A DNA stretch of 64,000 bases from Protula sp. h YS-2021 (GCA_949752745.1 OX457027.1:90913720-90977719); one strand, 5' to 3'. Counted from the stretch's first letter, positions 12,418 through 24,949 are shown. Notes: a model not told the origin generated them from the sequence alone. Numbers and translations: made by a program.

Positions 12418-12934
12418 GGGTGTAGGATATTTGACCAACCGCAATTTGACCAACCTCTTAATGAAAAAACGGACATTTGACCAACTTCATAATTTATTGT
12501 TTTTCGTACCACTTATCAGTAGAACGTTAGCAATCACAAATGTTCCGATAGAAGCAACAACTAAAACCACGTAAAAACACGTACTCGAGATGACACTAAA
12601 GCTTCCACCAGGTCTGGGTTTGTTTGTATAAAGCCTTGTTTTTATCGCCAGATTACGGAGATTAACCGGGCACGTGGAACTCAACCTCATGACACTCAGT
12701 GACAGAGGGGGGGGGGGGGGGGGGGGGATTAGCACAACATCTCTTCGAAGCGAATGAGCACCTCTTTGAAATTACTTTTTCTAACGAAACCTCGAACTCC
12801 TAGATTTATGAGGTTATGTATATCCAAAACTGAAAGTAGGTCAAATGTCAGTTTTTCCATTAAGCGGTTGGTCAAATTGCAGTTGGTCAAATTGCGGTTG
12901 GTCAAATTGCGGTTGGTCACATTGTATGTACCCC
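12418..12934. mobile_element. Foldback element F in the minisatellite
   Basis: The right arm contains three exact-period 15-bp units GCGGTTGGTCAAATT (about 12862-12920); the left arm has the inverse TTTGACCAACCGCAATTTGA. The ends are GGGTGTAGGATATTTGACC and, reverse complemented, GGGGTACATACAATGTGACC. GTGCTGTCC is duplicated at 12409-12417 and 12935-12943 within a longer 12-bp match, so the boundary is uncertain by up to 3 bp. A G-run lies at 12708-12727. Confidence 0.85.
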
Positions 12935-13088
12935 GTGCTGTCCGGCGACCAGTGCGTGCTGCCTAACGACCAAACAGTGCTGCTTAGTGATCATAGCGTG
13001 CTGCCCAGCGACCACATAGTGCTGCCTTGAGACCATAGCGTGCTGCCGCACGACCACATAGTGCTACTTAGTGACCATAGCCTGCTGC

Positions 13089-13636
13089 CTCTCGAGCAAT
13101 GTGCTGGGCCCTCTCGGGATAGGCGGGAGGGGGGGAGGGGGGGAGACAAACACTAATTCTGCACGCGCCTCAAGGCACTTCTCCTATGATAGCCACTGGC
13201 AGATCCGGCCACACCAGGCGATCAGCTCCACATAACACACAATCCCACTGTGCGGCCAGATCTCTGACAGGAACTTCTTTAAGCAGACTAATAACTGTCA
13301 CCCTACAGTATTACTTCACCCTGTGGCGGGCTGTAACACAAAGTAATTAGTCGAGCCAGCCAATAGCCAAGCATCAGTCCACTTGTTCATTAAAACAAAG
13401 CTAACACATGACAGTTTTTTTCTCTTAATTTGTTTTCTGTTCATTTATATTCTCATGTGGGAAGAATAACATCGCGTGACGTAGTCAGTGGCGCACACAT
13501 ATTCAGCGGGTTAATGGTGTGTACTAAGAACCGTATTCACACCGAGTACCGATATCCGCACCGAGTACTGGTTTCCATACCGAATACTGGTATCTGCAAC
13601 GGGTAGTCATATTCACGCCGAGTACTCGTATCCGCG
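13089..13636. other. No gene; about 22-bp repeats at the end
   Basis: From about 13540 to 13636 four diverged units of CCGAGTACTGGTATCCGCA run up to the (AT)n tract. The rest is unassigned. Confidence 0.45.

Positions 13637-13638
<2 letters not shown>

Positions 13639-13713
<75 letters not shown>
13639..13713. repeat. (AT)n microsatellite
   Basis: Uninterrupted AT repeat. Confidence 0.97.
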
Positions 13714-13715
<2 letters not shown>

Positions 13716-14019
13716 AAAATGGACACACAGAGACGGTCATGGTAAACGGAAACACCGCATATGCCATTATCGTGATTTTGCAGCCACATCGCGCATCAGC
13801 CTGACTACTCTTTGGATCACTACACGCAAAAAAAGAAAGAAAGAAAGAAAACAGTCTCTGTGTCACTCTTTGATGATGCCAGACGACTCTGCACCAGTCT
13901 GATGACGTCAAATGATTCTGTGTCATTTTTCGATGACGCCATAGGATTCTGTGTCAGCCTGTGGTACAATGACAGTTTTGTATCAACCAAAGTCATATCT
14001 TTCTGTCCTGGCATCACAC

Positions 14020-14925
14020 AGCCACGATACCATCACGATACAGTCACGATACCACAACGACACAGTCACGACACCACCACGACACTACCACGACACCACC
14101 ACGACACGGCCACGATATCACCACGACACAGTCACGACACCACCACGACACTACCACGACACAGCCACGATACCACCACGACACGGCAACGATATCACCA
14201 CGACACAGTCACGACACCACCACGACACGGCCACGATATAACCACGACACGGCCACGATACCACCACGACACGGCCACGATATCACCACGACACAGTCAC
14301 GACACCACCACGACACTACAACGATACCACCACGACACGGCCACGATATCACCACGATACAGTCACGACACCACGACGACACTACCACGACACAACCACG
14401 ACACGGCCACGATATCACCACGACACAGTCACAATACTACAACGACATGGCTAAGATACCACCATGACACAGTCACGACACCACCACGACACGGCAACGA
14501 TACCACCACGACAGTCACGACACCACTACGACACAGCCACGATAGCACAACGACACAGCCACGATACTACCACGATACCACAACGACACAGCCACGATAC
14601 TACCACGACACGGCCACGATACCACCACGAAACAGCCACGATACCACCACGACACAGCCACGATACTACCACGACACGGCCACGATACCACCACGACATC
14701 GCCACGATACCACCACGACACAGCCACGATACCACCACGACACAGCCACGATACTACCACGACACGGCCACGATACCACCACGACATCGCCACGATACCA
14801 CCACGACACAGCCACGATACCACCACGACACCATGACACAGCCACGATACTACCACGACACAGCCACGATACCATGACACAGCCACGATACTACCACGAC
14901 ACAGCCACGCAATCAGGCGTCAGTG
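14020..14925. repeat. 12-bp minisatellite, about 75 units
   Basis: Units follow CACGA(C/T)ACNNCC with CCACGACACGGC and CCACGATACCAC alternating. The unit is a multiple of 3, so a 372-codon frame (HDTTTT...) and several antisense frames stay open by composition. No signal, domain or splice site supports a gene. Confidence 0.93.
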
Positions 14926-15918
14926 TGTAACAGCCACAAGATTTCGTGCAAAACCTAAATGCACGAAAATATCGAGGCACCTGTGCCATAGTTCTCCGCT
15001 TGCCGCCGCAGCTGCAAGGCTCGACACCTACTAATTTTGTCTGACAATCAGGGACCCAACAAGTCTTCTAAATTAAGCGACAACGTGCCAGTGATTCGAA
15101 ACCTTCGCTTTAATAAACACGCCATCGCATTTTAACTTGAGTATAATTTTTGAGTTGGGCTATACAGCTAACTAACTGACTAAATTTTATTAAATGTCAC
15201 GAACTGTCCAAGTACCCACTTGAAGGAAATACAAGACTGTCCAGGGACGATGCGTCCAGCTGAAACGAGGAAAAAAATTCTCAAAAGTACAAACTACGTT
15301 GTAAATTGACAATCAAAAATCGAAACTGATAAAAATTCGTAAAAACTGACATTATGTGTAGTGGTCGGACCAGTTATTATTCTGCGCAATCGATTTAATC
15401 GAAATTCTGCAACTTCGAAGAAGTATAACGAGGTTGGCAGGTCTTGAGTGAAGACGTTTTATGCCATCGGGCGATGTACGACGTTTCTAGCAGCACATAC
15501 ACTAAGTGCAGACTACGTACGTCATACAGCGGGCTAACGGGTGTAGAATCGGGTACAAACCGCCATAACAGGGCCGTAACTTTTGTATTTTCTTTTAGCA
15601 CGCAGTCCGATACAATTTCATAAAATCCTGTGGAAGTTCACCAAAGAGCCGTAAATTTCCATTAAACATTTTGATATCGATCCATGTCGATATAAAGCGC
15701 AATCAATAATTTTCAATAATCACAGACAGTACGTATACAAAAATCGATCAAAATTCACCACAATTCTTGTTTTTTTAGTATTACTAACAAGAATGTCCCT
15801 GGATATTGTGCCCAGCTGTAAAAGCGAAGACATTACAACGATGAAAGCAGGGTATTCACGCAATGTCGTATTTCAAATGCCATGATTTTTCCCTGATTTT
15901 TCCACATACGAGTTTCAT

Positions 15919-15986
<68 letters not shown>

Positions 15987-16101
15987 TAAGATAAAGTTCA
16001 ATTTAAGTCAACAGTCAATTGATTAACAACACACTCAGATGTTGTTATATAACTCAACACCAATAAATTTTTCGTCATGGCGGCTATGTAATCATCTTTG
16101 T

Positions 16102-16139
<38 letters not shown>

Positions 16140-16140
16140 A
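14926..16140. other. Unassigned, with (AT)n at 15923-15984 and A-run at 16107-16137
   Basis: I see no gene. The AT tract and the A-run are simple sequence; ATTTTTCCCTGATTTTTCC just before the AT tract is a motif of the repeat at 37687. Confidence 0.5.
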
Positions 16141-16379
16141 ATAAAATAATGATATTATATTCCATTTTATTTTTATTTATCTCATCTACCTATTTTACTC
16201 TGTATACTGCACATTTTCTTTCAAGATTTTAGGCCAAAAGTTACGGGTGCGCATTTATACACGGAGTTAAATTAAAACAATTTTTTTACCTGAAATATTT
16301 GATTGATATATCATGGCATGTAACCGTATAATGTGTGGTAAGCTGATAAATACTATAAACTATTCCGTCTAGAACTAAA

Positions 16380-17800
16380 ATCCATCAAAATTGTCCTGCT
16401 TTTCAGCGAAATCAACAACTCTGTTTGAAACCATTGTATAACTTGCCCTTTTCACTTTTTTATCTACTGTTTATTTTTTTATTGTCATTTTCCAGCTCAT
16501 TCATAACATTTACTAATTTATTTCAAACCAGACCGATTTCGCAACCGAGTTGCGAAACAAACACTTGGGATGCTAAAAAAATACTTATTGACTGAGCTAA
16601 AAATTTCTTATCTTATTTCAGTTTTTAAATTCGCATTTTGATTCTTGATTCTGTTCCGGCTTAGGTTTGCATGGAGAATGAAAATTTTCAGACATAATTA
16701 GCATTCCTGTTATAATTTAAAATTAGATGCTAAAATTAGATATTAAATAAAACCTAGCCATTTGGAAACCACTAAAGAACACAGCAATACTTTATAGAAG
16801 ATCAACAATGTTAGAAATTCACTGTATCTCTAACCGTTTTAGAGATAATAGTCAACTTACGGTTTTTGACCTTGACTGTGACCCAGAAGCTCAAGGTCAC
16901 CAAGGTACCTCTTATGTAACGTTGTTTAGGCCCAAAGGGTCGAAAATGAGCTCAAAATAGCTCTATCTGTAATCAATTTCGAGATAATAGTCAACTTCCG
17001 TTTTTTACCTTGACCGTGACCCAGAAGGTCAAGGTCACCGAGGTACCTCTTATGTAACGTTGTTTAGGCCTAAAGGATCGAAAATGAGCTCAAAATCACT
17101 CTATCTCTAACCAATTTCGATATGATAGTCAACTTCCGGTTTTATCCCTTGACCGTGACCCACAAGGTCAAGGTCACCGAGATACTTCTTATGTAACGTT
17201 GTTTAAGCTTAAAGGGTCGAAAATGAGCTCAAAATAGCTCTATCTCTAACCGTTTTCGAGATAAGTCGGCCTGTCGTTAACGGCGCGTGAAGTCACGTGA
17301 CCTTTGACCTTGACCCTCAAGGTCAAGATTAGTGATCAAAGTTTTCCTCCTACAGAGTACGTTTTATGTATTCAAGCTGGGATTTGAGCACCTTTATGGC
17401 TACTTTTCGTGATTAATAGGCGCTTCAAAAATATTTTGATCTCACTTTGACCTTGACCTCTGAGGTTTCAGGTCAAAAAAATTTGCGGATTTGACGACAA
17501 CTCATTACACTCTATGTCTCTGCCACATGCCATCTTTCTACGACAACCACTTTGAGGTAAAAAATACTTTGACCTCAATTTGATCTTGACCTTCAGGGTC
17601 AAAATTTTTTGTGTATTTGACGACATCTCATCACCCTCTATCACTGTACCAAATTTCATCGTCCTACGTTAATAGCGTAGGAGGAGTTTTCTGGGAACCC
17701 CCGTGACGGAAAAAAGGAAAAAAAAAGGGCTGAAATTTCGAGAAAAACTACAAATTTATACCCATTTGCAAACGAAGTTTGCAAGTGGGAATTATGCACC
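16380..17800. repeat. Dispersed repeat with a 138-bp tandem core and a hairpin end
   Basis: Four core units start at about 16828, 16966, 17104 and 17243 (CTCTAACCGTTTTCGAGATA), each followed by TGACCTTGACCGTGACCC and GGTCAAGGTCACCGAGG. A second half (17290-17660) again has TGACCTTGACCTC blocks. The unit ends in the stem CCCATTTGCAAAC/GTTTGCAAGTGGG at 17761-17789. A short hairpin TTCGCAACCGAGTTGCGAA near 16548 may be the other end. Confidence 0.8.
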
Positions 17801-18745
17801 TATTGAGGTTTTCGAAATAATCTATCGTCATAAAATAGTAAGAGTGATCAACAAATGAACACTACACAGTTATCACTAAAACAGTTCCGTAGCATTCAAT
17901 ATATTCACGAATTATAACGCAGTTATTTGTAAAAAAAAGTTTGATAAAAAACAACATTTGCTCTCCGTGCTCAACTTTTGACTGACTGCAGCATTGAAAA
18001 TGCAGCATTGAAAAAAAAAACGCCCAGCTTATCACAGCCACCTACTTACGAAACAACAGTACCGCATGGTCACCTAGCCACAGAGTAGCTTTTCATCATG
18101 GGAGAGGCCACAAGCCAGATACAGCCGTATTGATATGCATTATACATAATCGCGTGCCCGCAATAGGCACCTTGTACGGTGTGATGTGCGTTTTAATACA
18201 CTTGTGTGCATTTAGGGGGGGGGGGGCGTTTTACAGGGCATTGGAGAGTTTAAAGTAACTGTTATCCGTCAATTGGTATTCAGTTAAGCTTTCTGTATGC
18301 TAATACAAAAATTTCCGCTTTAAAACCGACCAGGAAAAAAAATCGAAAAATGACGTCATTATGACGTCACACGCTAAAATTAAGGCTTTCACGAGGTCCT
18401 TTGTCAAAAAGTAGTCTCATAACGTAATTGACGCCAAATCTCTAGCTCCAGCCGTTTTGAAGATATTAAGCTCTAAAATATTCATGACGTCATAAGATGC
18501 GGAAGATGACGTCATACGTAAAAAAATTTTCGCGTGGATCGAGTTTACCACACATCCTATCTGTGTGCCCAGTTTCACTTTCCTAGCTCAAACGGTCTCG
18601 GAGGAGAAGCGCGGAAACCAAGTGACGAAGAATAACAAAAAAACGAAATATGAAAAAAAAATTTAAAAAAAGGGAAGAAAAGAGAAATGTACGGAATTCG
18701 AGGTAATTTAAAATCTCCTTGGGACGTTGTCCCAAGTGTAAATTA
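17801..18745. repeat. Dispersed repeat with TGACGTCA sites and a hairpin end
   Basis: From about 18330 the sequence carries TGACGTCAT-type palindromes near 18352, 18363, 18485 and 18508, and ends in the hairpin CTTGGGAC-GTT-GTCCCAAG at 18718-18736. The 17801-18330 part is unassigned except for a G-run at about 18218. Confidence 0.65.
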
Positions 18746-19540
18746 ACAATTTATTTCAAATGTCTTATTTTACTATTAATTTTAACTGGAATTTCCTTTT
18801 GTCAACTAGAAGCTGTCAGAGAGCAGCAGGATCCCCCCGTGAAACTCAGAAACTGGACATGGCAAATCTTTATTCCTTAATTATTGCATAACTCAAATAG
18901 CTCTTAATGGTTCCTTTATTGGCAAGTGGACTCCACAAGGTACCTTCTGTGACACAAAAGCGTCAATTTAGGCAATTTTCAGAGGGCTGTACTTTTGACA
19001 ATTTTTGATCGATCAAACAGAAACCATGACGTTGCACATATACATACAGCAAAGATTGCATATATGAAAGAATAATAGCTCTTACTTGATTCCTTGATAG
19101 AAGTGGACTCCACAAGGTACTCACCATCAAGTGGGACAGAGAGAAGGACAAGCTAAAACCTATATTTCTCCGTTTCACGGGGTATAATAACAAATTGAGA
19201 AATATGATCTATTGTTTTCAGACATGCGCTATTTAAAGTTGATTGGCTAATTAGAGTAAGCGAGGGAAAGGACACTACTACTGGTAGAAAAATTTTGAGG
19301 GTAACGAGTCTCACGTTGGAGATGCGCAATATACACAGAAAATTTTCAATTTGGAGGCCCAAACTGGGGGCGCGCAATATACTTGACAGCGCAATATACA
19401 CGGGAAAATGCGCTACTTAATTATAAGAACCACTTCTCTTACAAACCTAATTTTAACCTGTCCGTTTTTTTCAGACTACTCTTTTCTGCTTGACTGCAAG
19501 ATGTATTAACGTTAAAAAATCCCATTTTTCAATGATGAAA
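18746..19540. other. Unassigned sequence with a local repeat
   Basis: GGACTCCACAAGGTAC occurs at about 18928 and 19107, part of a diverged direct repeat of about 180 bp. No gene recognised. Confidence 0.4.
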
Positions 19541-21930
19541 AATGAAACCAGAGCGGCCAGTGCACACAAAACATAGGAGTGCAGGCTTATGTTATACACT
19601 TTCAGTCGATACCTACTTAGTTTCTTGTTTTTGTAAACAAAAACAATTGTCCCCCCACCTAAACCCATGATCCCCCTCCCTCCCACCCAAAAAATTCCTC
19701 TTTTAATTATTGAAATAAAATATTCATTTCTGCAAACATAAGCTTAATTCATTGTAAAAAACTCAAATAAACCAAACAGATGGTGGTCACTAAAACAGAT
19801 ATAAATGGACTTCTTTTTTCATCCGAGTCTGGAAGGTGGTCGCTAAAACGGGTTTTACTGTAGGCCCTTCTTATCCAGATCTTGGTCACTAATAGTAGTT
19901 CTACTGTACGTTACATTTTTGTCTGGGTCTGGAAATTGGTCAAGACAGGCAGGTTTTACCGGGCGTCTTTTTACCCGAATCTGGAAGGGGTCACGGCAAA
20001 CGGGTCTTTCTTTTTATCCAGGTCTTGAAGGTGGTCGAGATTTTTTTTCTTGCTAACCATCATCCTCCACACGCCCTCCCCCTCCCATCCCAGCTAATTA
20101 ATGTAGGTCCGACGATAAACACAATTCTAACCCTTTTACCCAAGGACACGGTAACGGTCTGTACCCTAAGTGTAGTTATAGCCATGATAGACTACCTTGT
20201 CTTCGCACATTCCCATCGGCCAAATAGCACTAGAAAGGCATTCTTCATAACTGCGCATCAGATGACGCACCTCGGTGGGAGCAGGGGGAAGGCATTTCGG
20301 TGCCAAAATGGTGAGCTGCTTCTCACAACACAAGATATCAGATGGCTCACTTTAATAGCGAAAAATGCTTCTACAAACAATGCCAATCGATATAAAATAG
20401 CTCCTATATATAGAACACGTTGGCAACCGAATCAAATATGCGACAAAAAAAATCAATAGCTAGACTTGCTTAGACCTATAGCATTCCATGACCTCGTAGG
20501 TGACGACTCCATCATGCACCACAACTGACACTGACCCCTGACTGAGTGGCATGTTAAGTAAGAGCCGTAGATAAGAAATGCACAAAAAGCTTAATTTCAG
20601 GCACTAACAAATAGCAATGGACCGACAGTAATGCTGTTACTGTTTTGAAGCCTTCTAAAGAATGCAGGAACACTCGAGAATCTTCTGCAAAACGCTGAAA
20701 TCCCCAGCGTAGTTAACACCTATGCTTACATAACAAAGGAGCCAAAAAATGGGGAGGCGGGGGGGGGGGTGTTGACGTTATGCACCTTTCTTGATTTTCT
20801 ACACGAGTTTAATAATGTTTAACCAAAACCGTGTGACTTATCCGAGGAATAACTACACCAAATTTAAAGTCGATCCGACTTTCCGATATCGAGAAATTTT
20901 GCCTAAAAACATGATTTTTTACCCGTCAAATGTTGAAACAGTCGTCAGACTGAACCAAAGAATATCCTTATTGTATTGCATTGTTCTTTAGATCCCTTTT
21001 AACTGCTATGGTCATATCGGGATCCCCCTGCCACATTATACTGAAATGGGGCATTCCAGCCCTCCTTCTAACCCTTACATATGGAGTGCCTCACAGGGTA
21101 GCAAGGAGGAGTCCCAATTTTAAAGTCTTAGGTATGACCCGACCGGGGTTTGAAAACACAATCTTCCAGTCTCGAGGCGGACACTCTAATCACTAGGCCA
21201 CCGAGGTTGGTCAAGAATATCCTTATAAAATTTTAAGCCGAAATGACTTTCTGTTATAGAGATATTACGCATACAAGATCTGGTTCTAAATATACACATA
21301 TTTTACGTGATGACGTCACACGCCGCATTCGTTCGTTCTACTCGCGAAACAAAATTTAAAGTTTCTTTCGGACCTACCAAGCAATAATCCCACCAAGTTT
21401 CAGCTTTCCCCGATGTTCAGCGGCAGAGAAATTTCGCACACAAGATTTTTACGTAATGACGTCATACGCCTGCCCTAATCACGTGACATGTGTGAAAGGT
21501 TGACAGAACCAGCCGACTGACCTAAGGAATGTTCATATAAACTTGAAGTCGATAGGACTTTCCGTTATCGAGACATTTTGCACACAAGGTCTTGTTCAAA
21601 ATATATACATGTTTTACGTGATGACGTCATACGCCGCATTCGTTCGTTCTACTCGCGAAAAAATTCTATAGAGTCTTTCGGACCTGTCAAGCAACAATCC
21701 CACCAAGTTTAGACTTTCTCCAATGTTCAGCAGCAAAGAAATTTCGCACACAAGATTTTTACGTAATGACGTCATACGCCTGCCCTAATCACGTGACATG
21801 CGTCACAAGTTGATAGAACCGTCCGACCTAACCAAGGAATAAATCGATCAAGTTTGAAGTCGATCCGACGTTTCGTTCTCGAGATATCTTGCACACAACA
21901 CTTCGGTCGGGGAGACATGATTTCCAGTTT
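19541..21930. repeat. Long composite dispersed repeat, copy 1
   Basis: The segment 19550-20460 is homologous to 30430-31215 and partly to 32270-32960 (shared blocks: GTTTTACTGTA, CCCAAGG then ACGGTA, GGTCTGTACCCTAAGTGTAG). It is followed by units with AAGTCGATCCGACTTTCC and TTTACGTAATGACGTCATAC; two units of about 310 bp are in tandem at 21231-21830. GGTTTTACTGTA motifs suggest pogo-like ends are embedded. Confidence 0.78.
21131..21205 (-). mobile_element. tRNA-derived SINE head
   Basis: On the minus strand the sequence reads GGTGGCCTAGTGATTAGAGT (A-box region) and then TTTTCAAACCCCGGTCGGGT (B-box and T-arm region). This is the layout of a tRNA-derived SINE promoter. The T loop is changed, so it is not a working tRNA gene. 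Confidence 0.72.
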
Positions 21931-22244
21931 TCCCTGGTTTTTGCCCAAATTATGAGTTTTCCATGTATGGAATCGGTTTTCCCGATTTTCCAGATATTCC
22001 CTGATTTGTCCGTATTGTGGACAACCTGGAAAGGAGAAACTGACAAATTCTGACAATATTTATATTTGATAAGCCTCATGGGCAACACTGCTATCAAAAG
22101 TAATCGGACAGGATCCGAGAAAAGAACGGACAGTGCTTTTTGTGTTTCTCCTTAAGCTATCAGTTTATTTGGCCGATAACAAAAATAATCCTTGGTAGTG
22201 ATACAAAGGAAAGCAAAACACAGACAAGAAATAAGCTGATTCCT

Positions 22245-22425
22245 GACTGGGGCTTGAACTGACAACCTCTTGCTTCACCGGTGACACCGCAAACCACCGC
22301 TTCTATGTAAGGCAGAACTATAAATGTCGCCTATTAAACGGATAATGGAAGACGATGGAAAATTCGCTTTTAGCAGGGCTTGAACCCACAGCTTCGTAAT
22401 TACAAGTCGAACGTCTTACAATTTT
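22245..22425 (-). mobile_element. Two tRNA-like fragments, probably SINE remains
   Basis: At 22245-22330 the minus strand gives GCGGTTTGCGGTGTCACCGG followed by GGTTGTCAGTTCAAGCCCC; at 22370-22425 it gives GACTTGTAATTACGAAGC then GTGGGTTCAAGCCCTGC. Both have B-box-like T arms. Acceptor stems are not convincing. Confidence 0.5.
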
Positions 22426-22639
22426 GATCCGTAATTAAAAAATATTTAATTTTTCTGTTAAGTGATAGATATGCACTACAGAATGTCTATAGCTAAATTA
22501 CTAGTCGCTGTGCTTCACCGATTAATATTATCAAGAAAGTAGGTCTTGAAGATCTTTTTTCTGTTCTTTTAAGATAATTAGCTGATACAGATGAAAACCG
22601 GTAGGCAGGAATATGCCGGCACTTCTTCGCGCATCTACA

Positions 22640-22735
22640 TCACTCTGTACGGCGCGCGTGGCCAGACTGCAGGTACGGCGCGCGTGGCCAGACTGCAAGA
22701 GCGCGGGGGCCAGGCTGCAGAGCGGTTAATTGGCG
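22640..22735. repeat. GC-rich 28-bp tandem repeat, three units
   Basis: GTACGGCGCGCGTGGCCAGA followed by CTGCA occurs twice exactly, with a changed third unit (GCGCGGGGGCCAGGCTGCA). It is an island of high GC in AT-rich sequence. Confidence 0.8.
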
Positions 22736-23264
22736 ATTACTTCCCAAATGGATCGTAAGTAATTTACACGCATTAACAAATTATTATTATTGCTATAATT
22801 ATAATTATTATTATTATTTTATTGGTTGTGATAATGTATATCACATGTTGAATTGATACAGTGACTAAAATACATAAAGGAATGATACAAATACGGCTAC
22901 AATGAAAACACACGACACAAATACTGTATGGTGGTACTGATGTTACGGTTAGCACACAATTCACTGAAATTTGAACGAACAATATGGAACAAAACTGTTC
23001 TTGAATCGATTTGTTTTGCATTTAGGTAAGGCATAACTAAGCGTATTACGCAGCGAACAAAACTTTTGCTTTTGCATCGGGAGGAGATGGTGAAGGATAT
23101 GGCTTGGGTTTTTGCATTTGTTACAATCGTTGACGCGTTATTTCTTCACGCCTCTCGTCTGAAGAGGGTAGACCGGCATTTCCAAGGTCACACTGTACGG
23201 CACGTGTAAGTAAATACTCCTTAAGGCACGTACTTGGATACACTCGATTTGATTCATTATTATC
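22736..23264. other. Unassigned; short (ATT)n at about 22780-22820
   Basis: AT-rich sequence with no gene recognised. Confidence 0.4.
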
Positions 23265-23747
23265 AAACAGCGTGTTATTTAAAATAAGAATTCTGAAGCA
23301 AATAAGAAACCACATATTTTCTGGTAAGCTATTCTGCAATAGACTACCGATAAATCGGATGTCACAGAAATCTATTTTTTCATAATTTTAGGTGGCAGAC
23401 TATATAAACAACTTATTGTTTTACCTTACAAATAGTAAAATATGAAAAAATTTAAATACAAGTAAATTTTAACAAATTTAAAATTTTACGTTTTTCAATA
23501 ATGAACTACCGATATTTGAATAAACAGCCAAATGTAAATTCAATTTTTCAGCATTTTTATTTTGCCTTCGTCAAAAGATACGAATTTATACTGTTCAACT
23601 GATTTTCACCCTTTGGTATAAAAAATGATTCATTATTGATTTCTGTGGCATTCGATTTATTGGCAGTCTATTCTGGAATAGCCTTCCAACAAATATCTGG
23701 TTTCTACTTTGTTTCAGAATTCTTATTTTAAATGACACGGTGTTATC
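23265..23747. mobile_element. Foldback MITE, full-length copy
   Basis: The element is about 480 bp. Left arm 23265-23375 reads TTATTTAAAATAAGAATTCT to ATGTCACAGAAATC; the right arm 23632-23747 is the inverted copy ending AGAATTCTTATTTTAAATGA. The arms pair over about 110 bp around an AT-rich centre, which is shared with 40105-40190. Same family as 2140-2283. Confidence 0.82.
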
Positions 23748-24167
23748 AAAACAATGGGAGCAACACTCAAGGAGTAGTAGTCTGAAGATTATCTAACATA
23801 CATGTATGCACACAAATACCTCTACTATCGCAATAGACCAGCCAGAATAGTCAGCCTTGTTAAAAAAACAAACAAACAAACAAACAAACAAACAAATAAA
23901 AAAAACTTGCACCTCCTACTGACCTGGTATAAGTTTTGTGCAGTTTTTCATATAACCCAATCTGATGTCTGGCTCCTACTAAATGTTGCTATTTCTGTGG
24001 ATGAATGGTTTAATCACATGGCTTTTAAGGCAATTCTGTTTTGCACCCCCCCCCCCAACCCCGGCCCTAAACAAAAAAAAGCTCAACAACGGCTCTGCAA
24101 TTTTCGTGACATGAATCAGGCAGCGGATTGGTTGTATTTGTAATTGCAGCTTTATTTCGTCATACAC
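23748..24167. other. Unassigned; (CAAA)n and poly-C
   Basis: (CAAA)n lies at about 23868-23895 and a C-run at 24046-24056. No gene. Confidence 0.45.
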
Positions 24168-24910
24168 AGTGAACCCCGCTTAGTGAACACCTCTACTTAG
24201 TGAATAACTTCTGTTAGTGAACACCTCTAGTTAGTGTACAACCACCGTCAGTGAACACCTCTACTTAGTGCACAACCTCCGTTAGTGAACACCTCTACTC
24301 AGTGAATAACCTCCGTTGCAGGGGTGCACATAAGGATTTTTTTTACTTTCGCCAATTTGGCGAAGCACGTTCAGCTCACCTTCGTCAAATCGAATTCACC
24401 TTTGCCAAATTAAACATTTTACTAAAACTTAATTTGTTTATTGCATCTAAACTATACATATTCTTAACTATACTGTCCAGTTTATGTCTTTACAGAGCTA
24501 CATCGGTAGTTACTCAGTCCATATTTTGTTTTTATTATAATCATTTTTGCTTAAAGTCACTTTCGCCAATTTGGCGAAGGTGAATATGTTCACCTTCGCC
24601 AAATGGATTTCACCTTCGCCATGGCGAAATGCGAAGGTCTTATGTGCACCCCGTGAACATCTCTACTTAGTGAATATCTCCGTTGGTGAACACCTCTACT
24701 TAATAAATAATCTCCGTTAGTGAACACCTCTGCGTAGTGAACAATCTCTGACTACTGAACACCTCTACTTAGTGAATAACCCCTGATTAGTGAACATCAT
24801 TTTCTTCCTGTTTCTAACTTTCATTATCAAAACTAACCTCTCTTTAGTGAGCACCTCTGTATTCTGAACATTTTGGTCCATCCGTTAAAGCGATTTTCGG
24901 ACTTCACGGG
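24168..24910. mobile_element. pogo/Tigger-like end with a subterminal tandem array
   Basis: The start CAGTGAACCCCGCTTAGTGA resembles pogo-type terminal repeats, followed by about 40-bp units of CACCTCTACTTAGTGAATAA and CCTCCGTTAGTGAA. The array is split by the MITE at 24321-24652 and resumes after it to about 24800. No matching right terminal repeat was found, so the element is truncated, perhaps at the LINE that follows. Confidence 0.65.
24321..24652. mobile_element. Foldback MITE H with 14-bp perfect ends
   Basis: The ends are the perfect inverted repeat GGGGTGCACATAAG (24321-24334 and reverse complement at 24639-24652). Inside the arms are subrepeats of CACCTTCGCCAAATT and the palindrome TTCGCCAATTTGGCGAA, twice. 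It sits inside the pogo-like subterminal array. No clear target duplication. Confidence 0.85.
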
Positions 24911-24949
24911 TACAGAAAACGCAGACTTCACTTTAAACTGCACTTCACG

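Larger units (their letters stand above)
9406..13088. repeat. 21-bp minisatellite with alternating units, split by two insertions
   Basis: The array is in three pieces: 9406-9476, 11514-12417 and 12935-13088. The units TATCGACCACATAGTGCTGC+C and TAGTGACCACAGCGTGCTGC+C mostly alternate, giving a 42-bp dimer. Because 21 is a multiple of 3, both strands stay open for hundreds of codons, so the long open frames here are a by-product. The gaps are foldback elements with 9-bp target duplications. Confidence 0.93.

Noticed and set aside
11359..12480. Open frames of 334-362 codons on both strands (VLPIDHI / DRQHAVVTRQHYVV repeats)
   Set aside because: They follow from a 21-bp minisatellite; three frames on two strands are open together and no splice or start context supports one.
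13170..13290. Possible minus-strand exon (VPVRDLAAQWDCVLCGADRL)
   Set aside because: No phase link to the LRRCC1-like gene and no convincing splice pair.
13812..14930. 372-codon His/Asp/Thr-rich frame
   Set aside because: Product of the 12-bp array, with open antisense frames.
21131..22425. tRNA-like segments as functional tRNA genes
   Set aside because: T loops and acceptor stems are changed; SINE remains are more likely.
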